Assembly (NCBI GenBank): GCA_021792185.1
Contig: JAJYVD010000009.1
Coordinates: 1-58,845, forward strand
Direction of reading: 5' to 3'
DNA: 58,845 bases
From: Nitrospirota bacterium
GTDB taxonomy: Bacteria; Nitrospirota; Thermodesulfovibrionia; Thermodesulfovibrionales; Dissulfurispiraceae
A program made the translations under genes and the position numbers. Below the pieces are notes generated by a model. It was not told where the DNA came from, did no database searches, and was given only the letters and a program-made list of their open reading frames with translations. Positions 1 to 6,545 of this stretch are shown in pieces. Positions within the stretch are counted from its first letter, which is position 1, and each line of letters begins with the position of its first letter.

Positions 1-21
1 CTCAAAAGTACGGTCAAGCGA

Positions 22-191
22 GTAATGAGAAGATTGCAGAAAATGCCGCATATCGTTAAAAGTTTCTTTCATGCGCCTACTTGTTCATATGCAATATTAT
101 GAGGCTTTGTTAAGTTAGGTCTTAGTATGTAATCTCTGGATAGCACTGCTAACTACACTTAGTAAAGGCTTTTGAAGTATGCCTCACATCC
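22..191. repeat. Inverted-arm repeat element, copy A
   Basis: About 170 bp whose 3' arm (162-191) reads GTAAAGGCTTTTGAAG followed by a variable tail, and whose degenerate 5' arm (22-47) is partly complementary. It belongs with the elements at 11390, 52836 and 58476, which have the same length and the same AAAGGCTTT core in the 3' arm. It ends 20 bp before a Pho box. The 5' arm is weakly matched, so this copy is less certain than the others. It accounts for most of the gene-free 289 bp at the window start. Confidence 0.55.
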
Positions 192-210
192 TTATGATTA
201 CGAATCATGG

Positions 211-250
211 TTTAACACAACTTTTACACAGTTGTAATAATCCTGTAATA
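211..250 (+). promoter_or_regulatory. Pho box (four 11-bp-spaced 7-mers)
   Basis: TTTAACA at 211, TTTTACA at 222, TGTAATA at 233 and TGTAATA at 244 lie exactly 11 bp apart. A plausible -10 (TAGTCT, 261-266) starts 10 bp after the last repeat, giving a start site near 273 and a short leader with an AGGAGG site before the ATG at 290. The layout matches PhoB/PhoP-type tandem sites, in which the response regulator covers the -35 region. Confidence 0.8.
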
Positions 251-289
251 GGAAAACTGTTAGTCTAAAGAAAAAAAACAGGAGGGATT

Positions 290-550
290 ATGTTCAGGGC
301 AATTGTATTTAGATGTCCGCATTTAAAAGGAAGCAATGAGGGTGCAAAGTGCGATGCAGCATTATGCATTGCTGAAAACAATCTTATAAAAAATATGGCA
401 GATGTCGATATAAAGCTGTGCATTAACAAAAAAAGAAGATTTGAAGCATGTTATATTTATTTCACCAAATTAAGAAGATCAGCCATTAGCAAGCTGTCTG
501 TGGAGATCCCATTATCTGACAGCCGTCCCCATGCTTTTGGCAGTCTATGA
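290..550 (+). CDS. Small Cys-rich protein, CP(H/F) family, Pho-controlled
   Basis: An 86-aa protein of unknown function, placed just after a Pho-box promoter and an AGGAGG site, so it is probably expressed. Its first 57 residues hold cysteines in the order CPH, CDAALC, LC, AC-x-IYF. This resembles two other small proteins in the window (11870-12097 and 23500-23691), which share CP(H/F)...C-x-A...C...C-x-(I/F)-Y. Four of the cysteines could bind zinc or an Fe-S cluster, but no ligand can be assigned. The basic, cysteine-poor tail after residue 57 is not shared by the relatives. No signal peptide is seen, so it is probably cytoplasmic. Confidence 0.6.
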   Translation: MFRAIVFRCPHLKGSNEGAKCDAALCIAENNLIKNMADVDIKLCINKKRRFEACYIYFTKLRRSAISKLSVEIPLSDSRPHAFGSL

Positions 551-552
551 AA

Positions 553-592
553 TGTAACAAAAATTTAACAATGCCTTAATAAATATGTAACC
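553..592 (+). promoter_or_regulatory. Pho box with -10 TATAAT
   Basis: TGTAACA (553), TTTAACA (564), CTTAATA (575) and TGTAACC (586) are spaced by exactly 11 bp. A perfect TATAAT follows at 603-608, starting 10 bp after the last repeat. This is almost the same sequence and geometry as the pstS promoter at 12093-12132. The expected transcription start, near 615, falls on the start codon of the next gene. Confidence 0.88.
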
Positions 593-613
593 ATTATCTT
601 TTTATAATTGAGC

Positions 614-910
614 ATGATTACATTGCAAATACCAACCGAAACCTTGATTAAATGTCCTGTTTGCAATTCAGAAGCCATTTACAAATACGGAAAAACAAAG
701 ACCGGAAAACAGAGATTCCAGTGCCTTATATGCGGCAGACAATTCAGTCACGGTGCGAAAACACAGGAAATACAGGGCAAACCTTTTTGTCCCTCGTGCG
801 ATAGGCCGATGCATCTATATAAGATAGAAGGAGAGGTTATAAGATTCAGGTGTTCGGGTTATCCTGTGTGCAAGACATTCAGGAAATTCAGAATAAAGGA
901 GGAGGATTAA
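614..910 (+). CDS. Zinc-ribbon protein (InsA-like finger plus second ribbon)
   Basis: About 98 aa with two Cys4 zinc-ribbon halves. The first, CPVC...C-LIC-GRQF, strongly resembles the IS1 InsA DNA-binding finger (KYGKTKTGKQRFQC). The second is CPSC...RCSGYPVC. No transposase catalytic domain, InsB partner or terminal repeats are nearby, so it is more likely a small DNA- or RNA-binding protein than an active insertion sequence. ATG 614 would give a leaderless transcript because the -10 ends at 608; TTG at 608 lies inside the -10. It is followed after 2 bp by the HMA-like gene, so the two are probably cotranscribed in the Pho response. Confidence 0.6.
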   Translation: MITLQIPTETLIKCPVCNSEAIYKYGKTKTGKQRFQCLICGRQFSHGAKTQEIQGKPFCPSCDRPMHLYKIEGEVIRFRCSGYPVCKTFRKFRIKEED

Positions 911-912
911 TT

Positions 913-1284
913 ATGAGTTATTACATGCACAATGTCCCGGGAAGGTTGAGGATTAAAAGTCCTGTTATCAAAAACAACAAGAATGTAGCAGATGAACTGA
1001 AAAAGAGCCTCAGCACGCTACATGGGATTGCTACCGTTGATATAAACCTTACAACCGGCAGCCTCCTCGTAAATTATAATTCTAAGTCGGTAAAGCACAT
1101 GGATATCGTGGACATCCTGCAGAGAAAAGGCTACTTCGATGCATCAAAGGCTGCAACAAATGATGAGTATTTACACAGTGCTGCATCAAAGGCAGGCGCT
1201 TTAATCGGCAAATCCATCTTCGGCACCTTTGCAGGAATGGCATTGGAAGGAACACCGCTGGCGTTTCTGGCTATCTTGATATAG
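913..1284 (+). CDS. HMA-like small membrane protein (H-x-VPGRLR motif)
   Basis: A 123-aa protein starting at an ATG with an AGGAGGA site just upstream. Residues 1-75 look like an HMA-type ferredoxin fold (beta strand VPGRLRIK, then helix, then a VDINLTTGSLLVNY strand) but lack the CxxC metal site of classical HMA domains. The C-terminal 35 residues are hydrophobic (GKSIFGTFAGMALEGTPLAF) and could form a membrane segment. The motif recurs at 11650, at 10477-10962 and at the N-terminus of the P-type ATPase, suggesting a shared docking or targeting role. It is in the Pho-controlled unit with the zinc-ribbon gene. Confidence 0.65.
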   Translation: MSYYMHNVPGRLRIKSPVIKNNKNVADELKKSLSTLHGIATVDINLTTGSLLVNYNSKSVKHMDIVDILQRKGYFDASKAATNDEYLHSAASKAGALIGKSIFGTFAGMALEGTPLAFLAILI

Positions 1285-1303
1285 TTTTTCATCCCCCAGC
1301 TTC

Positions 1304-1332
1304 AAGCCCATGAAAATGGGCTTTCTTTTTTT
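1304..1332 (+). terminator. Intrinsic terminator
   Basis: Stem AAGCCCAT / ATGGGCTT with a 4-nt loop, followed by a T-rich run (TTCTTTTTTT). It sits 20 bp after the HMA-like gene and ends the rightward unit, facing the convergent GalT-like gene. Confidence 0.85.
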
Positions 1333-1380
1333 GAATTTCAGCATCTAAATATTTTTCAAAAGTGTGAGAACATTAAATAG

Positions 1381-2403
1381 TCATACTTCTTGCATGGCAC
1401 TTTTCAGAATATCAACCTTCGCACTGCGCATAAATTCGGCGACCTCTTCCGGAATAGAATGGTTTACATATATACCCGAACCCAGCTCTATGTCGGATGT
1501 CTGAATGATGCGCGGCACAATGCTTATATACCAGTGAAAGTGGTTAAAGAGAAGCCCGTTGGGCCCTTCGGAACGGAGGACGTAGTTAAAATCAGGGTTT
1601 CCCATCCCCTTATGGAGCTTAAGGAGCGTGATTTTCAGGTTCATTGCAAGGTCTTTTATCTCTTCATCGGTTATAGCGCCAAATGAGGGAGAATGTCTCT
1701 TAGGGAAGATCCACATATGAAACGGCGATAGAGCTGCGTAGGGTACAAATGTGATGAAGTGCTCGGTTTCCAGTATTATCCTTTCCCTATCCTTTTTCTC
1801 ATCCCTTATGATTGCGCACATGAGACATTCACCCGTGTTGTCGAAATATCGTAGTGCCTCCTCGACCCTCATCCTCACCTGAAAAGGCTTTACTGGAAAA
1901 GCGATAAGCTGGGAGTGGGAATGCTGGATAGTGGTTCCTGAAGCTGGTCCGTGGTTTTTGAAGATAATCACATGCTCAACCGTCTTATCCCTGTATGCAT
2001 CAATGAAGCGCTCCCGGTAGACATTGAGAATGTCCGTCAATTCCGCAAGCTCCAGAAATGCAGTCAAAATATCGTGGTGTGGCGTCTCTATAATCACCTC
2101 ATGCCTTCCTGCACCACCAACCGAATGTTTGAGACCGTCATTCACCCTTGCTATTTCCCCTTCAGGAGAAACAACAGGGAATTTATTGGGGATGACCCTG
2201 ATTTTCCATCCTCCGTCCGATGGCAATCTCATGATTTCGGCAGGGCTCATGTGTTCGTTGCCTGGACAAAACGGACACGGCCCGTGGTTATTGAGGTGAT
2301 GTTGATGTGCTTTTAAATTACGAAATTCTTCCGGCCTTTTCGCCTTCTCACGGGCTATCACCACCCATGTGTTTGTAATAAGATTAAGTCTGAGTTCTGT
2401 CAT
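1381..2403 (-). CDS. galT: GalT-family hexose-1-phosphate nucleotidylyltransferase
   Basis: A 340-aa HIT-superfamily enzyme. The family transfers a nucleotidyl group between a hexose-1-phosphate and a nucleotide sugar through a nucleotidyl-histidine. The first zinc pair (CPFCPGNE, about residues 42-49) and the active-site triad region (HSHSQ) are present. Classical GalT has HPHGQ; HSHSQ is closer to the broader group that includes ADP-glucose phosphorylases, so the substrate is open. The N-terminus (LRLNLITNTWVVIA) fits the family. Its start overlaps the upstream 74-aa gene by 20 bp, and the unit is headed by the Pho box at 2898. It is likely cytoplasmic and may act in glycogen or sugar-nucleotide turnover under phosphate stress (inference). 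Confidence 0.75.
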   Translation of the reverse strand: MTELRLNLITNTWVVIAREKAKRPEEFRNLKAHQHHLNNHGPCPFCPGNEHMSPAEIMRLPSDGGWKIRVIPNKFPVVSPEGEIARVNDGLKHSVGGAGRHEVIIETPHHDILTAFLELAELTDILNVYRERFIDAYRDKTVEHVIIFKNHGPASGTTIQHSHSQLIAFPVKPFQVRMRVEEALRYFDNTGECLMCAIIRDEKKDRERIILETEHFITFVPYAALSPFHMWIFPKRHSPSFGAITDEEIKDLAMNLKITLLKLHKGMGNPDFNYVLRSEGPNGLLFNHFHWYISIVPRIIQTSDIELGSGIYVNHSIPEEVAEFMRSAKVDILKSAMQEV

Positions 2404-2608
2404 ATTGAGCTTCCAATTTCATTTTGCAAGTGTCCATCTTCCCGCAATATTCACAGTCCATAATATTCCGAATCCTCTTTGCCATTTCATCGACGAGGGC
2501 ATCCATGGATTGAGAAACATAATTAAGTGAGAGGGCATCCACGCATGGATTATGCTTTACCCTGATGATTATCTCGAACTTTTCGTCACGGAAGCTATAC
2601 TCCCACAT
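2384..2608 (-). CDS. Small hypothetical protein with C-x2-C-x5-C
   Basis: A 74-aa protein overlapping the start of the GalT-like gene by 20 bp, which suggests translational coupling. The first half predicts beta strands (FRDEKFEIIIRVKHNP) and the C-terminal part carries CEYCGKMDTC, a possible metal site. I do not recognise the family. It lies in the Pho-headed unit 2878-1381. Confidence 0.5.
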   Translation of the reverse strand: MWEYSFRDEKFEIIIRVKHNPCVDALSLNYVSQSMDALVDEMAKRIRNIMDCEYCGKMDTCKMKLEAQYDRTQT

Positions 2609-2623
2609 AGACTCTCCCTTCCT

Positions 2624-2878
2624 TTAGTCGCTTTTTACAGATTTTAATCTCGTCCCACTGCCTTTAGAATTTTCTTGTTTTGATCTTCTCCTTACTGTTC
2701 TCTTTGAAGCCTTATCAGCAAACTCTTCTTCCGTATTAGATTTGTACCGTCCCATTACAATCCTTTCAGCCTCATGCCAGTTTTCGAAGTCCCTGCCCTC
2801 AATCCTTCCGCTTTTCTCGTAAAGCTCCTGTGCTGCTTTTGAAATCTCTTCATGTAAATCCATATCAACCCTCCGCAA
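2624..2878 (-). CDS. DUF2934-like small protein
   Basis: An 84-aa protein. Residues 8-42 fit the DUF2934 pattern (hydrophobic-A-x-x-LYE-x-SGR-x-EG-x-D-x-x-NW-x-EAE), a short helical domain common in bacteria and of unknown role. The rest is Lys/Arg/Ser-rich and probably disordered, so nucleic-acid contact is possible. It is the first gene after the Pho box at 2898-2937. Confidence 0.65.
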   Translation of the reverse strand: MRRVDMDLHEEISKAAQELYEKSGRIEGRDFENWHEAERIVMGRYKSNTEEEFADKASKRTVRRRSKQENSKGSGTRLKSVKSD

Positions 2879-2897
2879 ATTATCTATAGGTAATTAA

Positions 2898-2937
2898 TAT
2901 CATAACTCTGTTACAGGAGTATGACATTTTGTATTGA
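2898..2937 (-). promoter_or_regulatory. Pho box, leftward
   Basis: Read on the minus strand: TCAATAC (weak), TGTCATA, TGTAACA and TATGATA at 11-bp steps (plus-strand starts 2931, 2920, 2909, 2898), then a -10 TATAGA near 2882-2888. Three of the four repeats are good and the spacing matches the other Pho promoters here. It drives the DUF2934, 74-aa and GalT-like genes. Confidence 0.68.
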
Positions 2938-2989
2938 TGCGCAATGAAGTTCATTACTTCCCTCTTATCACCTTAAATTACCGTATCCA

Positions 2990-3124
2990 TCACTTCTTTA
3001 TTCCAGCAATCACTTCCTTGATTACATCTGTTACCGCCCTTACTGTTGTATTGCCGATTTTACTCAATGCCTCAATCGCACCGTTGTAAATCGATTTCTC
3101 GGCTTCATTAATATTTCCACCCAT
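2990..3124 (-). CDS. 44-aa amphipathic 11-mer repeat protein
   Basis: A short gene with ATG at 3124, a clear AAGGAG site 7 nt upstream and a stop at 2990. Its 44 residues include NGAIEALSKIG, NTTVRAVTDVI and KEVIAGIKK, three consecutive 11-residue amphipathic units. They closely match the last repeat of the 231-aa protein at 9672-10367 (GAIETAGTIGNTAVKAVKDM). This looks like a single-repeat version that would lie as a helix on a membrane surface. It is the last gene of the long leftward Pho-headed unit, 21 bp after the tail-anchored protein. Confidence 0.75.
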   Translation of the reverse strand: MGGNINEAEKSIYNGAIEALSKIGNTTVRAVTDVIKEVIAGIKK

Positions 3125-3145
3125 GATAAACTCCTTTTTACCTGA

Positions 3146-3682
3146 TTATTTTTTCTCTTTCTTCGAAAGATACCATATGGCTGCTGCGCCTGCCAGCGCA
3201 GTTGCACCGGCGCCTATCCCGAATTTCCACAGCTTCTTCCTGTTTTCGATCTTCCGCTCTCTCATTCTTCTATACCTTTCCGCAACTGTCTCACATCCTT
3301 TAATGTCCTTTTCGCAAAAATCAAATATGTCCTTAAAGAGTTCCAATCTCTCTTCTATAATGGATCGCAATCCGCTCCAGTATTTGTACTTATCCGTCTT
3401 ATCCTTCTCCTCTCTTAATGCCTTTTCTTCTTTTATACTTTTTATAAAGCGGTTTAGGAGCGCCCTGTCAGCATCCTTGTAAATCGGAAGCCCCGGGTCG
3501 TCAATTTTCTGAAGTATAGGCCATTGACACTTATCTTCCAGCTTAAACAACTCCGGCAGGGACCTTTTACCAAAGTGTTGAAGGATTATGGATTTTTTAA
3601 TCGAGCGGTAAAAGACCTTTAATTCTTCTTCCTTAAAATCCGTGCCTTTAAGGGTCTTTAAGAACTCCTTAAGGTGAATCAT
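3146..3682 (-). CDS. Hypothetical tail-anchored protein
   Basis: A 178-aa highly charged, helical protein ending in one hydrophobic segment ([18 protein letters not shown], about residues 155-172) followed by a Lys/Glu tail. This is the layout of a tail-anchored membrane protein with a cytoplasmic coiled or helical domain. It has no signal peptide and I do not recognise the family. Its start overlaps the end of arsC by 4 bp, and it precedes the 44-aa amphipathic gene, suggesting a shared membrane role. Confidence 0.6.
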   Translation of the reverse strand: MIHLKEFLKTLKGTDFKEEELKVFYRSIKKSIILQHFGKRSLPELFKLEDKCQWPILQKIDDPGLPIYKDADRALLNRFIKSIKEEKALREEKDKTDKYKYWSGLRSIIEERLELFKDIFDFCEKDIKGCETVAERYRRMRERKIENRKKLWKFGIGAGATALAGAAAIWYLSKKEKK

Positions 3683-4107
3683 TTACTCTCCTGAAACCAT
3701 TCCTCTATTTTCATTTTAATTTTATCCCTGACCTCCCTCGTCTTTGCCAGTCTTTCTTCATAATCGCCTGTAAATGAAGATGGGTCTTCAAAAGTCCAAT
3801 CCACTTTTTTTGTAACCCCGGGGAATACAGGACACTTCTCGGCGTTTGCCCTGTTACAAACAGTAATCACATAATGGAATAATTTTCCTTTTTTAAAAAG
3901 TTCAAAGACACCCTTTGTTTTATTTTTTGATATATCGATTCCGGCTTCCTTCATTACCTCAATTGCCAGAGGATTCAAAATGCCCGGCTCCAAACCTGCA
4001 CTTTCCGCCTCGAATCTATCACCTCCAAGGATGTTTAAAAAGGCTTCTGCCATCTGACTCCGCGCACTGTTATGCACGCACACAAACAGAACTTTTTTCT
4101 TATCCAT
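3679..4107 (-). CDS. arsC: Arsenate reductase, thioredoxin-type (LMW-PTP fold)
   Basis: A 142-aa cytoplasmic enzyme reducing arsenate to arsenite. The phosphatase-like P-loop CVHNSARS (Cys10 to Arg16) and the redox pair Cys84 and Cys92 (CNRANAEKC) match the thioredoxin-coupled ArsC class. It is buried in the Pho-headed operon, overlapping the genes on both sides, and no arsenite pump or ArsR is next to it. Induced high-affinity phosphate uptake also imports arsenate, so co-induction would be protective (inference). Confidence 0.88.
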   Translation of the reverse strand: MDKKKVLFVCVHNSARSQMAEAFLNILGGDRFEAESAGLEPGILNPLAIEVMKEAGIDISKNKTKGVFELFKKGKLFHYVITVCNRANAEKCPVFPGVTKKVDWTFEDPSSFTGDYEERLAKTREVRDKIKMKIEEWFQESK

Positions 4108-4360
4108 TGGGTATCCTCCTGTTTCTTCTCACATTCAGTAGATATTCGACCCTCCTGCTCACAAGTACGGGAAGGAAGTCCTTAACCTTAGCCAATTTCT
4201 TAAACCGCCTCAGCACTATCTCATAGACTTTTTCCACATCCTCAACAGAAGCTCCGGCACGCAATGCAATCATTTCAACGGCATTCAGATGCAGTTTTCT
4301 CTCAGTCTCGTCATCGTACAACGCAGCAGTTTCACCGGCGTTCTCCTTTGAATTTTCCAC
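4100..4360 (-). CDS. DUF3562-like protein
   Basis: An 86-aa protein. The GTG at 4360 overlaps the corA stop (TAGTG) and has AGAGG upstream, which favours this start over in-frame codons lying inside corA. The middle ([20 protein letters not shown]) followed by a conserved [19 protein letters not shown] tail fits DUF3562, a helical domain of unknown function. It overlaps arsC by 8 bp. Confidence 0.6.
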   Translation of the reverse strand: MENSKENAGETAALYDDETERKLHLNAVEMIALRAGASVEDVEKVYEIVLRRFKKLAKVKDFLPVLVSRRVEYLLNVRRNRRIPNG

Positions 4361-5328
4361 TACAGCCACCGCAACCTCTTGAATACGATGTACATCAAAA
4401 ATACAGGTGCAATTGAGGCAATAAGAACGATTATTAATGTCGTATAGGGCCCCCAGAAGGTCCATGGGTTGTTTATAGTGCCGGGCATATTTATATTCAT
4501 ACTGAAAAATGTTCCGACGATGGTAACAGGAATGGAAAAGGTAAACATGATTGTCAAAAGGGCGAGGATTTTGTTTGTCCGGTCGGAGCTAATAATAAAG
4601 TCCGTATCCTTATAAATTTCTATTGTCTCCTTGCACTCATCGAGGAGCACCCATGCCCTGTCAATATAGTCAGATAGGTCGCTGAAATACACACCAATGT
4701 CATCATTCGAAAATTTCTGAATCCTTTTCTCAAGGTCATGAATAACGCCCTTCAGAGAGAAGACCACCCTTCTCATGTTTGCTATATTGTGCCTCAGTTC
4801 TGTAACTTCCCTGACGGCATCCACCTTTTCATCAAAGACCTTATCCTCTATGCCTTCAATCTCGGAGATTACTCTGCGGAGCATGAGCATGATGTTTTCA
4901 ATGAGGTCACGGATTATCCCGTAAAGCAAAAATGTGGGTGAACCTCTCATATATTCCTCATATGTCTCCTCGTCCTCTTTGCATTTTTGAAAAATTCTAT
5001 TTATCGGCTTTAATTCCCCTGAATGAACGGTGACGAGGAAATCTCTGCCTAAAAATATTCCTACCTGTGAAGGTATGGAAAACCTTTTTTCCTTCAGGTA
5101 TCGCGGGGAATGGAGGATTATAAATAGATAGTCTCTATATTTGTCTATCTTTGGAAGCTGGGTCTTTGATATGCAATCCTCCACATCCAGGTGGTGAAAG
5201 GGATATAAACTCAGCAGGGAATTCAGCAATGCCGGCGTCGGGGTATCAATGTTTATCCATACAAAGTTCTTCCCTTTTATACTGTTTAATTGCAGTCCTT
5301 CCACTCCGGCTGCATGATAATCGGTCAT
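4360..5328 (-). CDS. corA: CorA-family divalent cation channel
   Basis: A 322-aa inner-membrane Mg2+ (or Co2+/Ni2+) channel: a large N-terminal cytoplasmic funnel, a long stalk helix, then two C-terminal membrane helices (IMFTFSIPVTIVGTFF and LIIVLIASIAPVFLMYIVF). The signature GMN before the loop reads SMN (FFSMNINMP), a variant at a residue normally needed for Mg2+ selectivity. It starts at once after the metK stop (TAAATG) and is in the Pho-headed operon. Together with the P-type ATPase this suggests cation balance during phosphate stress. Confidence 0.85.
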   Translation of the reverse strand: MTDYHAAGVEGLQLNSIKGKNFVWINIDTPTPALLNSLLSLYPFHHLDVEDCISKTQLPKIDKYRDYLFIILHSPRYLKEKRFSIPSQVGIFLGRDFLVTVHSGELKPINRIFQKCKEDEETYEEYMRGSPTFLLYGIIRDLIENIMLMLRRVISEIEGIEDKVFDEKVDAVREVTELRHNIANMRRVVFSLKGVIHDLEKRIQKFSNDDIGVYFSDLSDYIDRAWVLLDECKETIEIYKDTDFIISSDRTNKILALLTIMFTFSIPVTIVGTFFSMNINMPGTINNPWTFWGPYTTLIIVLIASIAPVFLMYIVFKRLRWL

Positions 5329-6537
5329 TTACACCGCCTCTTGCCTCAGTATTTCAGCCCTATCCGTTAATTCCCACGGCAGTCCTATGTCCATCCTGCC
5401 CACATGGCCGTAGGCTGCAAGCTTTCTGTAAAATCCGCCCTTGATTATTGAGGGTAGGTGTCTAAGATTAAACTGCTTAATTATTCCGGCAAGACGGAAA
5501 TCAAAATATTTCTCTATCCTTGCGGCAATCTCTTCATCAGAAACCCTTCCTGTACCAAAGGTCTCCACCTGTATGCTCACAGGCCGTGAAAGGCCTATGG
5601 AATAGCTGAGCTGAACCTCGCATTCATCGGCAATGCCTGCTGCAACCACATTCTTTGCTGCACAGCGGGCTGCATAGGCGCCTATCCTGTCAATTCTCAA
5701 AGGATCTTTGCCGCTCAGCGCAGCTCCGCTGTGCCTTGAATACTCACCATATGTATCAACCGCATTCTTCCTGCCGGTAAGTCCGGAATGGACCGACGGA
5801 CCGCCTGTGATAACCGGACCTTCGGGATTAACGAATATCTTCGTTCTGCTGTCGGGCTTTATCTCTTCGTCATGAAATGCCGGTTCGATCACATGCCCCA
5901 GCATGTCATCGTGAAGTCTCTTTAAATCAGGGCCTCCATTAACTGCGGTCTTATCCTGACTGGCAATTATAGTTATGGTATGTATGCGATGGGGTCTTCC
6001 GTTTTTATACTCCACCCCTACCTGTGTCTTTCCGTCAGGCTCAAGATAAGGCAGCATGTGCTGGAATCTGACAGATGCAAGACGCCTTGCCAGCTTGTGG
6101 GCAAGCCATACAGGCATAGGCATGTATGAGGCGGTTTGATTGCATGCAAATCCGAAGACCGTTGCCTGGTCTTGAACAGGTATCCTTTCGATCTCCTCTT
6201 CAGAGAGGTTTCTCTCATCAAAAGAGCATGCGCTGTCATGCCGTGATTCCTTGAGTCCTGTGAGAATACTGCATGTCTTTGCATTAAAGGTATTCCCTCC
6301 ATAACCGATCTGGCTTATCACCTGCCTGGCTATGTTCGGAAAATCCACAGTAGCTCCGGATTCAAATCTCGCTGCTATAAAGACGATGTTTGTAAAAACC
6401 GCACACTCTGCCCTAATCCTCGAATAAGGGTCCTGCTGAAGAAAGTGGTCAACTATGGCATCGCTTATCTGGTCGCAGAGCTTGTCGGGATGTCCCTCTG
6501 TCACAGACTCGGATGTGAACATGAAGTCCTTTTTCAT
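5329..6537 (-). CDS. metK: S-adenosylmethionine synthetase, divergent
   Basis: A 402-aa enzyme making SAM from methionine and ATP. The N-terminal TSESVTEGHPDKLCDQISDA and GPVITGGPSVHSGLTGRK are clearly MetK. The usual GDQGLMFGYA is replaced by VQDQATVFGFA and the active-site loop (VDTYGEYSRHSGAALSGKDP) is also shifted, so this is a divergent paralogue or a lineage variant. It sits 8 bp after the P-type ATPase in the Pho-headed operon. A link to SAM-dependent, phosphorus-free lipid synthesis is possible but unsupported by neighbours. Confidence 0.85.
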   Translation of the reverse strand: MKKDFMFTSESVTEGHPDKLCDQISDAIVDHFLQQDPYSRIRAECAVFTNIVFIAARFESGATVDFPNIARQVISQIGYGGNTFNAKTCSILTGLKESRHDSACSFDERNLSEEEIERIPVQDQATVFGFACNQTASYMPMPVWLAHKLARRLASVRFQHMLPYLEPDGKTQVGVEYKNGRPHRIHTITIIASQDKTAVNGGPDLKRLHDDMLGHVIEPAFHDEEIKPDSRTKIFVNPEGPVITGGPSVHSGLTGRKNAVDTYGEYSRHSGAALSGKDPLRIDRIGAYAARCAAKNVVAAGIADECEVQLSYSIGLSRPVSIQVETFGTGRVSDEEIAARIEKYFDFRLAGIIKQFNLRHLPSIIKGGFYRKLAAYGHVGRMDIGLPWELTDRAEILRQEAV

Positions 6538-6545
6538 TCTTCACC

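Noticed and set aside
614-910. IS1-type insertion sequence
   Set aside because: Only an InsA-like zinc finger is seen; there is no transposase catalytic gene, terminal inverted repeats or target duplication.
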